A stretch of DNA of 64,000 bases from QALR01 sp900552255 (GTDB taxonomy: Bacteria; Bacillota; Clostridia; Oscillospirales; CAG-272). A model generated the notes under the pieces. That model was given only the letters and a program-made list of their open reading frames with translations, did not search any database and was not told where the DNA came from. Shown here piece after piece: positions 49,183 through 59,283 of this stretch (its first letter is position 1; every line of letters begins with the position of its first letter). The stretch lies in NCBI GenBank assembly GCA_048526005.1, contig DBFVEH010000021.1:248001-312000 (forward strand), written 5' to 3'. The position numbers were made by a program, and so were the translations under genes.

Positions 49183-50778
49183 ATGAGAACCTATATCATT
49201 CAGAATATACGCTTGCCGATAGAAGCTTCAAAGGACGAGGTGTTCGCCTGCGCGAATCAGCGTCTTTTGAAGTTCTTTTCTAAAACGGCAATCGGCAAAA
49301 TGAAAATTCATAAAAGCTCGGTCGACGCGAGGAAAAAGACGGATATCCAATTTGTCTATTCGGTTGCGGCGGAGATAGAGGACGGCGCTGACGATGAGAC
49401 GCTCGCCGCAAACGGAATCGTTCCGACGGCAGATGAAAAGATGGAAATCCGTTTCGGCGACAAGCCTCTGTCCGATAGACCGATTGTTGTCGGATTCGGA
49501 CCGTGCGGGATGTTCTGCGCACTGATTCTTGCCGAGAATGGTTACCGCCCCATTGTGATCGAACGCGGCTCCGCTGTGGAGAAAAGAGCGGCGGACGTAG
49601 AACGATTTTTTCGTCTCGGCATTTTGGACCCGGAATCCAATATTCAGTTCGGCGCCGGCGGCGCCGGAACTTTTTCCGACGGCAAGCTTGTTACAAGGAT
49701 TCATGATCCCAAGTGCGGCTTTGTTCTCTCGGAAATGCATCGCTTGGGTGCGCCGGAGGAAATTTTATATCAATCAAAGCCGCATATCGGAACAGACTAT
49801 TTAAAGACGGTTGTATCCGCTATGGAACGGAAAATCATCTCGTATGGCGGAGAGGTTCTGTTCGATACAAAGCTCGAAGCGCTCCGCTTTTCCGGAGATC
49901 GTGTTTCGGGCATTGAAACAAACAAAGGCGCACTGGCCTGCGGCGCATTGATTCTTGCCCTTGGTCACAGTGCGAGAGATACGTTCGATATGCTCTCTGA
50001 AAGCGGGATCGGAATGGTTTCCAAGGCATTTTCGGTCGGCGTGCGGATCGAACATCTTCAATCGGATATCGACGAGGCGCTTTATGGAAAGCTTGCGGGA
50101 GACCCGAGGCTTCCTCGCGGTGAATACAATCTTTCGTGCCATAACGAGGGGCGCGGAGTTTATACGTTCTGCATGTGTCCCGGTGGTGAGGTAGTAGCGG
50201 CAGCCAGCGAAGCGGGCGGCGTTGTCACCAACGGGATGAGCAATTTTCTGAGGGACGGCAAAAACGCCAACAGTGCGGTGGCCGTATCGGTGAATCCTTC
50301 CGATTGCGGAGGGACGGTAAAGGCTGCGGTTGCCTTTCAGCGTTCGCTGGAAGCGCTTGCCTATCGCGCAGGAGGAGAGAGCTATGCCGCCCCCTGTGAG
50401 ACGGTCGGCGACTTCCTTGGCAGAACACATGGGAGAGAGCCTTCCCGCGTCCTGCCGACATATCGAAACGGAAACGTCCAAATCACCGCGCTTGACCGCG
50501 TTTTCCCCGGCTTTATTTCCGATTCGCTGAGATTCGGACTGACGAGCTTTGACCGCAAGATTCACGGCTTTGCCGCGGATCACGCTGTTTTGACCGGTGT
50601 GGAAACGCGAACCTCCTCTCCGCTGCGTATTCCGCGGGGAGAGGCGATGACGGCTTTCGGCTTTGACAACCTGTATCCCTGCGGGGAGGGCTCCGGTTAT
50701 GCCGGCGGGATCACCAGCGCCGCGGTGGACGGCATCAACTGCGCGCTCGCGGTGATGGAAAAATATCAAAAAATTTGA
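49183..50778 (+). CDS. FAD-dependent oxidoreductase of the COG2509 type
   Basis: The 531-residue protein has an about 95-residue N-terminal domain (FSKTAIGKMKIHKSSVDARK), FAD binding by VVGFGPCGMFCALILAENGY, an AGTFSDGKLVTR stretch and the late GEGSGYAGGITSAAVDGI. This is the uncharacterised FAD-dependent dehydrogenase family often near cdaA/glmM in Clostridia. The reaction is unknown. It starts nine bases after cdaR and is followed by recJ. Confidence 0.85.
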   Translation: MRTYIIQNIRLPIEASKDEVFACANQRLLKFFSKTAIGKMKIHKSSVDARKKTDIQFVYSVAAEIEDGADDETLAANGIVPTADEKMEIRFGDKPLSDRPIVVGFGPCGMFCALILAENGYRPIVIERGSAVEKRAADVERFFRLGILDPESNIQFGAGGAGTFSDGKLVTRIHDPKCGFVLSEMHRLGAPEEILYQSKPHIGTDYLKTVVSAMERKIISYGGEVLFDTKLEALRFSGDRVSGIETNKGALACGALILALGHSARDTFDMLSESGIGMVSKAFSVGVRIEHLQSDIDEALYGKLAGDPRLPRGEYNLSCHNEGRGVYTFCMCPGGEVVAAASEAGGVVTNGMSNFLRDGKNANSAVAVSVNPSDCGGTVKAAVAFQRSLEALAYRAGGESYAAPCETVGDFLGRTHGREPSRVLPTYRNGNVQITALDRVFPGFISDSLRFGLTSFDRKIHGFAADHAVLTGVETRTSSPLRIPRGEAMTAFGFDNLYPCGEGSGYAGGITSAAVDGINCALAVMEKYQKI

Positions 50779-50800
50779 TGGATAGGAGGGAATCCGAATC

Positions 50801-52903
50801 ATGTTCGACAGAAAACGCTGGATTGTCTCGGAGCAGGATCCGTCCTGTGTAAAGAAGCTCGCGGATTCTCTCGGCACAAACGAGTTATGTGCCAAGCTTT
50901 TGATAAATCGGGGATATACGGATGTTGAATCCGCACGCGCTTTCATGGAAAAATCAGATGCCTTTCTCTATGATCCCTTTCTGTTAAAGGATATCAAACT
51001 GGCGACCGCGAGGATCCGCAGGGCAATCGAGGAAGACGAGAGGATCACCATATACGGCGATTACGATGTAGACGGTGTTACCTCGGTCTCCGTTCTCTTT
51101 ATGTATCTTCGGGAGCATGGGGCAGACGTGGATTATTATATCCCGACAAGAGACGGCGAGGGCTATGGTGTCAGCAGTGCGGCGTTCCGCACCATCAAGG
51201 AGCATGGAACCGGGCTTGTCATCACGGTGGATACCGGCATTACGGCGATCGATGAGATCGCATATGCCAAATCCATCGGGCTTGACGTTGTCGTCACCGA
51301 TCATCATCAGTGCCGGCCGGAGCTGCCTGTATGCGAGGCAGTAGTCAATCCTCAGAGACCGGACTGCGAATATCCTTTCAAGGAATTGTCCGGCGTCGGC
51401 GTGATCTTCAAGGTGTTGTGCGCCCTTGAGCTGGAGCTTGTCAACTACGGCGAGTATAATCTTTTTACGATCAAGGACATGTGCCGTCGCTATATCGATC
51501 TTGTCACCATCGGTACCATTGCCGATGTGATGCCGCTTTGCGATGAGAATAGGATCATGGTCTATATGGGGCTCGGTATGCTGTCTTCCACCCGCAATAT
51601 CGGCGTGCGTGAGCTGTTTCGTACGGTCGGGCTTGACGCTTCCAAAAAAATTACCGCGTCGATGATCGGTTATACGGTTGCGCCGAAAATCAATGCAGCG
51701 GGCCGGATTGGAAATGCCTCACGCGCCGTACAGCTCTTTCTCGCCACTTCTCCGCATGCAGCGAGGGCGATCGCCGAAGAGCTTTGTCTGACCAACCGCG
51801 AACGCCAGCAGACGGAGGCTTCCATTTTGGCCGAAGCCATGTCACAAATAGAAAATGAACACGATCTCGAAAAGGAAAGTGTGCTTGTTCTCTCCAGCGA
51901 CAGCTGGCATCAAGGCGTTATCGGAATCGTCGCTTCACGGATCACGGAGCAGTTCGGAAAACCGGCTATCCTGGTTTCGTTTGACGCAGGAGAGGGCGAA
52001 CACGGGCTTGGCAAAGGATCCGCAAGAAGCGTGAAAGGCCTTAATATGGTGGAAGCCCTCGCATCCTGTGGACATTTGCTCGTAAAATACGGAGGACATG
52101 AGCTTGCCGCCGGGCTTTCTATCGAACGGGAAAAGCTCTCGGAATTCCGTATGTGTTTGAATGATTATGTGGCAAGTCACCTGACCTCTTTCGAATGTGA
52201 TATAAAAACGACCGTGGAAGCCGAGATACAGGAAACCGATGTCACGGAGGAAACCGTGAGAGAAATCGCTAAGCTGGAGCCATACGGCGCGAAAAATCCT
52301 GAGCCTGTATTTATTTTCAGAAATGTCTCCATCAAAGAGATCGCACCGCTCAGTCAGGGAAAGCATTCAAGGCTTCTTGTCGAGAAAAACGGAAAGGCGA
52401 TATCCGCCGTATGCTTCGGATATCATTTGGCAGCGGAGGGTTTTTCCGCCGGTGACCGTGTTGATCTCGTATGCGGGCTTGGCATCAACGAATTCAGAGG
52501 AAGCAAAACGCTTCAGCTGACCGTTCGGGATATCGATTATACCGAAGCGTTTTGGCTTCAAATTGAAAAAGCGGAGCGGGAATTTGAGGATATTTTGGCC
52601 GGGAATACGCAGTGCATATCCGATGAAGTGCCAGTTCGAGAGGATTTTGCCGCCGTATATGATGTTTTGAGAAATTCCGGATTTGCCGGTGGAAAGCGAA
52701 CTATGATCTCAAAGCTTCTTGTCTCTCTGCCGGAAATGTCTTATATGAAGATCAGAATCATTCTTGAAGTGTTTGCAGAGTGCGAGCTGTGTGAGCTGAA
52801 ATGTGTGGAGCCCGGGCATTATTACATAAAAGTGCCGAAGATAAACGACAAAAGAGATTTACTCTCGACACCGCTCATGAAAAAATTGGCGGCTGTGAAA
52901 TAA
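50801..52903 (+). CDS. recJ: Single-stranded-DNA exonuclease RecJ
   Basis: The 700-residue 5'-3' exonuclease acts in recombination and mismatch repair. The DHH core has YGDYDVDGVTSVSVL (about 85-100), VVTDHHQC and VVNPQRPDCEYPFKELSGVG; the DHHA1 part has KGSARSVKGLNMVEAL and KYGGHELAAGLSIE. An OB-like domain follows, and about 115 extra C-terminal residues (from about 585) form a winged-helix-like region seen in clostridial versions. RBS GGAGGGAAT. Confidence 0.94.
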   Translation: MFDRKRWIVSEQDPSCVKKLADSLGTNELCAKLLINRGYTDVESARAFMEKSDAFLYDPFLLKDIKLATARIRRAIEEDERITIYGDYDVDGVTSVSVLFMYLREHGADVDYYIPTRDGEGYGVSSAAFRTIKEHGTGLVITVDTGITAIDEIAYAKSIGLDVVVTDHHQCRPELPVCEAVVNPQRPDCEYPFKELSGVGVIFKVLCALELELVNYGEYNLFTIKDMCRRYIDLVTIGTIADVMPLCDENRIMVYMGLGMLSSTRNIGVRELFRTVGLDASKKITASMIGYTVAPKINAAGRIGNASRAVQLFLATSPHAARAIAEELCLTNRERQQTEASILAEAMSQIENEHDLEKESVLVLSSDSWHQGVIGIVASRITEQFGKPAILVSFDAGEGEHGLGKGSARSVKGLNMVEALASCGHLLVKYGGHELAAGLSIEREKLSEFRMCLNDYVASHLTSFECDIKTTVEAEIQETDVTEETVREIAKLEPYGAKNPEPVFIFRNVSIKEIAPLSQGKHSRLLVEKNGKAISAVCFGYHLAAEGFSAGDRVDLVCGLGINEFRGSKTLQLTVRDIDYTEAFWLQIEKAEREFEDILAGNTQCISDEVPVREDFAAVYDVLRNSGFAGGKRTMISKLLVSLPEMSYMKIRIILEVFAECELCELKCVEPGHYYIKVPKINDKRDLLSTPLMKKLAAVK

Positions 52904-52915
52904 TGGAGATAAGCT

Positions 52916-55117
52916 ATGCTGGACGGATATGAAAATCTGTTGCAGACCTTGAATGCAACGGGAAAAAACTATAATCTTGAAAAAATCAAAAAGGCCTATG
53001 AATTTGCAAAACAGCTGCATGAAGGACAATTCCGAAAGAGCGGAGAGCCTTATATCAGTCATCCCGTCGCCGTTGCGGAAATCGTGGCGGGACTTGGACT
53101 TGATACCGATTCCATTTGTGCGGCCCTGCTTCATGATACGCTGGAGGATTGCTCCGACAAGGTAGACCTTGCGAAAATCAAAAAGGAATTCGGCGATCAG
53201 GTCGCGGAAATCGTGGACGGCCTCACAAAGCTTGTCAAAATCCCATTTAACGACAAGGAAGACGAGCACATGGAGAACCTGCGCAAGATGTTTCTTGCGA
53301 TGGCCAAGGATATCCGCGTCATTTTTATCAAGCTCGCCGACAGACTGCATAACATGCGCACGCTCAACGCGCAGCCGGAGGAAAAACGCCGGCTGATCGC
53401 GCTGGAAACCATGCACGTCTACGCACCGCTTGCACACCGTCTCGGTATGCAGAGAATCAAGCAGGAAATCGAAAATTTGGCGCTGTCCTATCTTGATCCG
53501 ATCGGGTATCGCGAGGTACAGAGCGATATCGATAAAAAATTCGGAATGAATAAGGATTTCATCATCAATACCCGCGCGGCGATCGAACAGAAGGTAAGGG
53601 AAAGCGGAATCGACTGTACGCTGGAGGGACGTGTAAAATCCGTTTACAGCGTTTACCGCAAGATGTTCAAGCAAAACAAAAGCTTTGATGAAATTTATGA
53701 TTTTTACGCAATTCGTATCATTGTGGGAACAGAGCTCGAATGCTATACTGTGCTTGGTATTATCCATGATATGTATAATTCCATGCCAGGCCGCTTCAAG
53801 GACTATATTTCGATCCCGAAGCCCAACATGTACCGCTCCCTGCATACGACGGTTATCGGTCATGACGGTGTGCCGTTTGAGGTTCAGATTCGGACATGGG
53901 AAATGCATCAGGTCGCTGAATACGGTATCGCCGCGCACTGGAAGTACAAATCCGGGGATCGCGGCGATGCCGGTCTCGATAAAAAGCTCGAGTGGATCGC
54001 AAAGCTTGTTGAAAACGAATCCAGCACCGCCGATCCGGATGAATTTATCGACGCGCTGAAAATCGATATTTTCCAAGACGAAACTTTTGTTTTTACGCCT
54101 AAGGGCGATGTGGTGACGCTGCCGCAGAATTCAAACTGCATCGATTTTGCCTATCATATCCATTCCGAGGTCGGCAACCGCATGGTGGGCGCCAAGGTCA
54201 ACGGAAAAATCGTGCCGATAGACCGCACGTTGGAGAATGGCGAGATCGTGGAAATTCTCACCTCGTCCGCGACAAAGGGGCCCAGCCGTAACTGGCTGAA
54301 AATCGTAAAAACCAGCGAGGCGAAGGCCAAAATCCGGCAGTGGTTTAAGAAAGAAAAGCGGGCGGAGAACATCGTCGCCGGTCATGACGAGGTCGTGGCG
54401 GAAATGAGAAAATATCCCGGTACGTTTACCGAGGAACAACTCAATACTATCGTTACCAATATCGCCGCACGAAACGGAATCGAGACTGCGGATGATCTGT
54501 TCAATATGATCGGTTACGGAGGACTTTCCGTCAGCAAGATATCGACTCGTCTGCGTGACGAATACGACAAGATCGTAACGCCGCCGGAGGAAACGCCCAT
54601 TACCGATGTGTCGCAGATACAAACGGTCGACAAAAAACATGCTTCCGGCGAATACGGAGGCGTTATCGTCGACGGGCTCGAGGGCTGCCAGGTAAAATTC
54701 GCAAAATGCTGCAATCCTTTGCCGGGAGACAATATCGTCGGATTTATCACAAAAGGCTACGGAATTTCCGTTCACAAATGCGATTGTCAGAATATAATCA
54801 ATAATACGGCTCAGAATAAGGACCGGCTCGTCAATGTGGAGTGGAGAGCGGTTTCCGGCGGACCGAAGGATGAGCAATATGAGGCCCTGATGCAGATTAT
54901 CGCGGACGACAGGATTTCCATGCTGGCCGATATCAGCGGCGCGCTTGCCGATATGAGAGTATCGATCATGCAGATCAATTCCCAGAAAAAGGGAGTCGAT
55001 CAAATGATGATCAATATCGGTGTTTCCTGTAAGAATCTCGCGCATTTCAACAGCATTGTTTCACGGATAAAATCGATCAAGGGCGTAAACGATGTACGCC
55101 GCGGATATGTCAAATAA
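52916..55117 (+). CDS. relA: Bifunctional (p)ppGpp synthase/hydrolase
   Basis: The 733-residue Rel protein of the stringent response has an HD hydrolase domain (SHPVAVAEIVAGLGLDT, LLHDTLEDC), a synthetase domain (KLADRLHNMRT lies before it; FYAIRIIVGTELECY, YISIPKPNMYRSLHTTVIG, EVQIRTWEMHQVAEYGIAAH), TGS (VFTPKGDVVTLPQ), a zinc-finger-like region (VKFAKCCNPLPGD) and a C-terminal ACT domain. Both active centres look intact. It starts 12 bases after recJ; dtd follows, the common relA-dtd order. Confidence 0.97.
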   Translation: MLDGYENLLQTLNATGKNYNLEKIKKAYEFAKQLHEGQFRKSGEPYISHPVAVAEIVAGLGLDTDSICAALLHDTLEDCSDKVDLAKIKKEFGDQVAEIVDGLTKLVKIPFNDKEDEHMENLRKMFLAMAKDIRVIFIKLADRLHNMRTLNAQPEEKRRLIALETMHVYAPLAHRLGMQRIKQEIENLALSYLDPIGYREVQSDIDKKFGMNKDFIINTRAAIEQKVRESGIDCTLEGRVKSVYSVYRKMFKQNKSFDEIYDFYAIRIIVGTELECYTVLGIIHDMYNSMPGRFKDYISIPKPNMYRSLHTTVIGHDGVPFEVQIRTWEMHQVAEYGIAAHWKYKSGDRGDAGLDKKLEWIAKLVENESSTADPDEFIDALKIDIFQDETFVFTPKGDVVTLPQNSNCIDFAYHIHSEVGNRMVGAKVNGKIVPIDRTLENGEIVEILTSSATKGPSRNWLKIVKTSEAKAKIRQWFKKEKRAENIVAGHDEVVAEMRKYPGTFTEEQLNTIVTNIAARNGIETADDLFNMIGYGGLSVSKISTRLRDEYDKIVTPPEETPITDVSQIQTVDKKHASGEYGGVIVDGLEGCQVKFAKCCNPLPGDNIVGFITKGYGISVHKCDCQNIINNTAQNKDRLVNVEWRAVSGGPKDEQYEALMQIIADDRISMLADISGALADMRVSIMQINSQKKGVDQMMINIGVSCKNLAHFNSIVSRIKSIKGVNDVRRGYVK

Positions 55118-55129
55118 ACGGAGGATAAG

Positions 55130-55588
55130 ATGCGGGCAGTTATTCAAAGAGTATCGTCGTCGAGTGTGATTTCCGACGGCGTTCCGACTGGCGCCATCGG
55201 ACAGGGACTTATGATCCTTCTGGGCGTTTTCAAAGGGGATGAAAAGCTCGATGCAGAGCTTCTCGCCATGAAAATTGCGAAGCTTCGCATTTTCTCCGAT
55301 GAAAACGGCAAGATGAATCGAAGTGTGCTCGATGTCGGCGGTGCGGCGCTTGTCGTATCCAATTTCACGCTTTGCGCAAGCTATGCGCACGGAAACCGCC
55401 CCGATTATATGAATGCCGAATCGCCGGAGCGCGCCTGCGAGCTATACGAGTATTTTGTCTCCCTGCTTCGTCAGGAAATCAAGGTGGAAACAGGGGTTTT
55501 TGGCGCTCATATGGCGCTTTCCATCGAAAACGACGGACCGATCACGATTGTCATGGACAGCGAAGTATTACGAAAAAAAGGAAAATAA
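55130..55588 (+). CDS. dtd: D-aminoacyl-tRNA deacylase
   Basis: The 152-residue enzyme removes D-amino acids from tRNA. It has MRAVIQRVSSSSV, IGQGLMILLGVFKGD, VVSNFTLCASYAHGNRPDY and the GP motif NDGPITIVMDS. ASYAHGNRP replaces the commoner ADTRKGRRP pattern. It follows relA by 12 bases. Confidence 0.95.
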   Translation: MRAVIQRVSSSSVISDGVPTGAIGQGLMILLGVFKGDEKLDAELLAMKIAKLRIFSDENGKMNRSVLDVGGAALVVSNFTLCASYAHGNRPDYMNAESPERACELYEYFVSLLRQEIKVETGVFGAHMALSIENDGPITIVMDSEVLRKKGK

Positions 55589-55593
55589 AGCTT

Positions 55594-57075
55594 ATGAAAC
55601 TTCAGGTCAGCGGAAATATCAGCGAATACTATGTTCAAACGCTTTGCATGCTGTTTTTTCCGGGCGCAAAATTCTCGAAAACTGAAAGCGAAAGCGAAAA
55701 CGCTCCGTCTGCCGAGGTGTCTGTTGCCGATGAAAGCGGCGGTCGCGTTATGGCTGTCGTGACGCTCACCCGAAACGGAAAGTCGGTGACGGTATCTCAT
55801 TCCGAGCCGCGTGATGGGACGGAAAAAGTATCGGCGGAACGGATCGCCTGCGGAAAAGCGTTTTTGGAGGCCGGAAAAAAGCTGACGGGAATTACCCCTT
55901 CATGGGGGATTTTGACCGGTGTTCGTCCGGCAAAGCTCGCGATCGGCGGTCTTATCGAAGGGAAAAGCAAAACGGAAGTGCGCAGTTTTCTGACGAAAGA
56001 ATATCTTGTCAATCCCAAAAAGGCCGCTCTTGTCACCGATATCGCAGCCACGGAAAAGAAGATCATTTCCCGCGTGTCAAAAAATTCTTGCAGCCTTTAC
56101 ATTTCCATTCCGTTTTGTCCCACGAGATGCAGTTATTGTTCATTCGTGTCATTTACCTCGGCAAAGCTTTTGAATCTTCTGGATTCCTATCTTGAACATC
56201 TCTGTTCGGATATCGCCTCTACGGTCGATATGATCCATAAACTCGGACTGACGATCTCGACCGTATATATCGGCGGCGGCACGCCGACCACCTTAAATAC
56301 AAAACAGTTGGAGCTGCTTCTTGCCGCCGTGACATCGCGTGCCGATCCGTCCGCTCTTGAGGAATTTACAATGGAGGCCGGCAGACCCGATACCATTACG
56401 GAGGAAAAGCTAAAAATTATAAAGGACTACGGTGTAACGCGAATCAGCATCAACACACAGACGCTCAACAACGACGTACTGGAGCTCATCGGGAGAAAAC
56501 ATACCGCAGAGGATTTTTTCCGCGCGTTTGACATGGCGAGAAAAGCGGAGATCAAGCATATCAATACGGATCTCATTGCCGGTCTGCCGGGTGAGGGCTT
56601 CGGCAGCTTTTCCGAAACCATCGATGAAATTATCAGACTGCGTCCCGACAATTTAACTTTTCACACGCTTTGCATCAAGAATGCCGCGGATTTTGCACAT
56701 AATAAGAATACACTTTATATGAATGCTTTCAGCGAGACTTCAAAATGCGTCGATTATTCTCAGCTGAGCGCCAAAAACGCGGGCTATCTCCCTTATTATA
56801 TTTACAGACAGAAAAACACGGTGGATAATCTTGAAAACGTCGGATTTGCTTTGCCGGGTACAGAGGGACTTTACAATATTTACATGATGGAGGAGATCCA
56901 CAGCATTTTTGCGGTAGGCGCGGGAGCGGTTTCCAAAATGGTGTCACGGGACGGACAAAAAATCGATCGGATTTTTGAATATAAATATCCTTATGAATAT
57001 CTTGCCGATTCCGACGGAATGAAGAATTTGGAAAAAGAAAAAAAGATAACTGAGTTTTATCGAAATATTTGGTAA
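55594..57075 (+). CDS. hemZ: HemZ-type coproporphyrinogen dehydrogenase (radical SAM)
   Basis: In the 493-residue protein, an N-terminal about 165-residue domain of HemZ type (GILTGVRPAKL) precedes the radical SAM core with Cys 175/179/182 in PFCPTRCSYCSF, YIGGGTPTTL and ETSKCVDYSQ. The C-terminal GAGAVSKMV is typical. The usual role is oxygen-independent coproporphyrinogen III oxidation, but many HemZ/HemN relatives have other or unproved roles, and no haem pathway genes are nearby. The start is ATG 55594 after AAGGAAA. Confidence 0.88.
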   Translation: MKLQVSGNISEYYVQTLCMLFFPGAKFSKTESESENAPSAEVSVADESGGRVMAVVTLTRNGKSVTVSHSEPRDGTEKVSAERIACGKAFLEAGKKLTGITPSWGILTGVRPAKLAIGGLIEGKSKTEVRSFLTKEYLVNPKKAALVTDIAATEKKIISRVSKNSCSLYISIPFCPTRCSYCSFVSFTSAKLLNLLDSYLEHLCSDIASTVDMIHKLGLTISTVYIGGGTPTTLNTKQLELLLAAVTSRADPSALEEFTMEAGRPDTITEEKLKIIKDYGVTRISINTQTLNNDVLELIGRKHTAEDFFRAFDMARKAEIKHINTDLIAGLPGEGFGSFSETIDEIIRLRPDNLTFHTLCIKNAADFAHNKNTLYMNAFSETSKCVDYSQLSAKNAGYLPYYIYRQKNTVDNLENVGFALPGTEGLYNIYMMEEIHSIFAVGAGAVSKMVSRDGQKIDRIFEYKYPYEYLADSDGMKNLEKEKKITEFYRNIW

Positions 57076-57086
57076 GGAGATGAAAT

Positions 57087-58010
57087 ATGTTTATATACGA
57101 TACCGTATTTAAAAATGACGAGGAAATACGCGCCTTTGTATCCGAGGCGGAGGAAAAATATAAGACGCAGATTTTAAAAATTGCGGATCACATAAAAAAC
57201 ACGCCCGATGTCAAATTTTTAACGCTGGCAGGGCCGACCTGTTCCGGCAAAACAACGACCTCTTACATTTTGGAGCATGAGCTCGGAAAATGCGGGATCA
57301 CGGTAAAAATCGTTTCCATCGACGATTTTTACCGTGACAGAGATGATATATCCGACGATGAAAAGCCGGATTACGAATCGATTTCCGCGATCGATTTTGA
57401 GATTTTTACCGACTGCATCGCTCAAATATTGTCCGGAAAAACCGCCTATATTCCGAGATTTGATTTTCAGCTTGGCCATCGGACAGAATTTACTCCATAT
57501 ACGCCGGCTGCTCATGAAATCGTGATATTTGAAGGGATTCAGGCGATCTATCCTGAAATCGTTGCGACGCTGCCGAAAGATTTGTCCAAATCCATTTATA
57601 TCAGTGTCGATGACGATGTGACGGCTTATGGAACCTTTTTTGATAAAAGGGAAGTGCGCTTTCTGCGCAGACTTGTCCGAGATTTTTTGTTCCGCAACGC
57701 GACGCCGGAACGGACGCTGGAGCTATGGAGCGGCGTCATCGCCAATGAGGACAAAAATATCATTCCTTATGGGCATCACGCCGATTTTATCATCAATTCC
57801 TTTTTGCAGTATGAGCTTGGCGTTATCAAGCCGTTTGTACTGGAAACCATCCGGTACGATTTCAACAAAAAATGCGAAATCGAATTATATGAGAAGCTAA
57901 AATCGAAATTTGAAAATATTCCGACGATTCCGGAAAGATTTGTGCCGGCGGATTCCGTTTTCCGGGAATTTATCGGCAGTTCGAGGAGCGAAAATGAAAA
58001 TTCTATTTGA
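57087..58010 (+). CDS. Uridine kinase-like nucleoside kinase
   Basis: The 307-residue protein has an about 45-residue helical N-terminus, then P-loop LAGPTCSGKTTTSYIL (about 46-61), SIDDFYRDRDDIS, PRFDFQLGHR and IVIFEGIQAIYPEI, as in the phosphoribulokinase/uridine kinase superfamily. Clostridia often have this form in place of or beside classical udk, sometimes with a TGS domain, absent here. The overlap of 17 bases with the amidohydrolase suggests a nucleoside salvage link. Confidence 0.87.
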   Translation: MFIYDTVFKNDEEIRAFVSEAEEKYKTQILKIADHIKNTPDVKFLTLAGPTCSGKTTTSYILEHELGKCGITVKIVSIDDFYRDRDDISDDEKPDYESISAIDFEIFTDCIAQILSGKTAYIPRFDFQLGHRTEFTPYTPAAHEIVIFEGIQAIYPEIVATLPKDLSKSIYISVDDDVTAYGTFFDKREVRFLRRLVRDFLFRNATPERTLELWSGVIANEDKNIIPYGHHADFIINSFLQYELGVIKPFVLETIRYDFNKKCEIELYEKLKSKFENIPTIPERFVPADSVFREFIGSSRSENENSI

Positions 58011-59283
58011 TAACATCACGGTGTTATTTGAAAACGGTGTTGCAGATACGGAAATGTATCTTTCGGTCACGGATAAAAAAATATCATACGTGGGAAAAAC
58101 AAAACCGGACGGCATCTTTGACCGCGTGATCGACGGGCACGGAAAGCTTCTGTGCCCGGGATTTTACAACTGCCATACCCATGCGCCGATGACGCTGTTC
58201 CGCGGCTATGCGGAAAATCTTCCGCTTTCCCGCTGGCTCCATGAAAAGATCTTTCCCGCCGAGGACAAGCTATATCCGGAAGCGGTATATGCCGCCGCGA
58301 TGCTTTCCATCGCCGAGATGATCCAAAACGGAACGGTTTCCTTTTCCGATATGTATTTTTTCTGTGACGAGATCGCAAATGCCGTAGCGGAAACGGGAAT
58401 CAAGGCCAATATTTCCCGTTCGACCGTAGCCTTTGATCCGGATATCAAAGCGGAGGAGGATGAACGCTTCAAAGAAGCCGCAAGGATTTTTGAACGTTAT
58501 CATAATTGCGAGGACGGCAGAATAAAAATAGATATGTCGATACACGCGGAATATTCGACTGTGCCCGCAAGCTGCCGGTATATATCCGAGTTTGCCGCAG
58601 AGCATCAAACCGGAATCCAGCTTCATCTTTCCGAGACCCGTTCCGAGCATGAAGGCTGTGTCGAAAAATACGGAATGACACCAACGGAATTCTTTGAAGC
58701 GAACGGCGTATTCCGCGTACCGGTAACGGCAGCGCACTGCGTTTATGTCACGGATTCCGATATTCGGCTTCTTAACAAGTACGGTGCGACGGCCGTTCAC
58801 AATCCCGCAAGCAACTTAAAACTCGGTTCCGGCGTTATGCGCCTTTCGGCGTTGTTGGATTCCGGCGTCAACGTAACGCTCGGTACGGACGGAGCTGCCT
58901 CCAACAACACGCTTGACGTGATGAAAGAGGCCTATCTTGCCGCGATCCTTCAAAAAGGAGTGACCGGCGACACGGAAAAATTGAAATCACCGACATTCAT
59001 AAAAATGATGACGGAAAATGGAGCGCGCGCGCAGGGAAGAGCCGGCTGCGGTAAAATCGCCGAAGGGTATCGGGCAGATCTTGTGATGCTGAATTTCGAC
59101 GAGATCAATGTGGTCCCCGTCTATGACTTTTGTGATTCGTTTCTATATAGCGCAAATTCCGGCAATGTCGCAATGACGATGGCGGACGGAAAGATCTTAT
59201 ATGAAAACGGTGAGTTCCAAACGCTCGACATAGAGAAGGTAAAATATAGGTTCCATCAAATCATTCGCACTTATTTTGACTGA
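57994..59283 (+). CDS. Amidohydrolase, MTA/SAH deaminase type
   Basis: In the 429-residue metal-dependent deaminase, a small beta domain precedes YNCHTHAPMTLFRGYAENLP (HxH metal site), then IHAEYSTVP, QLHLSETRSEHEGC, AAHCVY and GTDGAASNNTLDVM. This pattern suits 5-methylthioadenosine/S-adenosylhomocysteine or other purine deaminases. The start is ATG 57994 behind GAGGAG. It overlaps the kinase upstream by 17 bases and the flippase downstream by 8. Confidence 0.9.
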   Translation: MKILFDNITVLFENGVADTEMYLSVTDKKISYVGKTKPDGIFDRVIDGHGKLLCPGFYNCHTHAPMTLFRGYAENLPLSRWLHEKIFPAEDKLYPEAVYAAAMLSIAEMIQNGTVSFSDMYFFCDEIANAVAETGIKANISRSTVAFDPDIKAEEDERFKEAARIFERYHNCEDGRIKIDMSIHAEYSTVPASCRYISEFAAEHQTGIQLHLSETRSEHEGCVEKYGMTPTEFFEANGVFRVPVTAAHCVYVTDSDIRLLNKYGATAVHNPASNLKLGSGVMRLSALLDSGVNVTLGTDGAASNNTLDVMKEAYLAAILQKGVTGDTEKLKSPTFIKMMTENGARAQGRAGCGKIAEGYRADLVMLNFDEINVVPVYDFCDSFLYSANSGNVAMTMADGKILYENGEFQTLDIEKVKYRFHQIIRTYFD

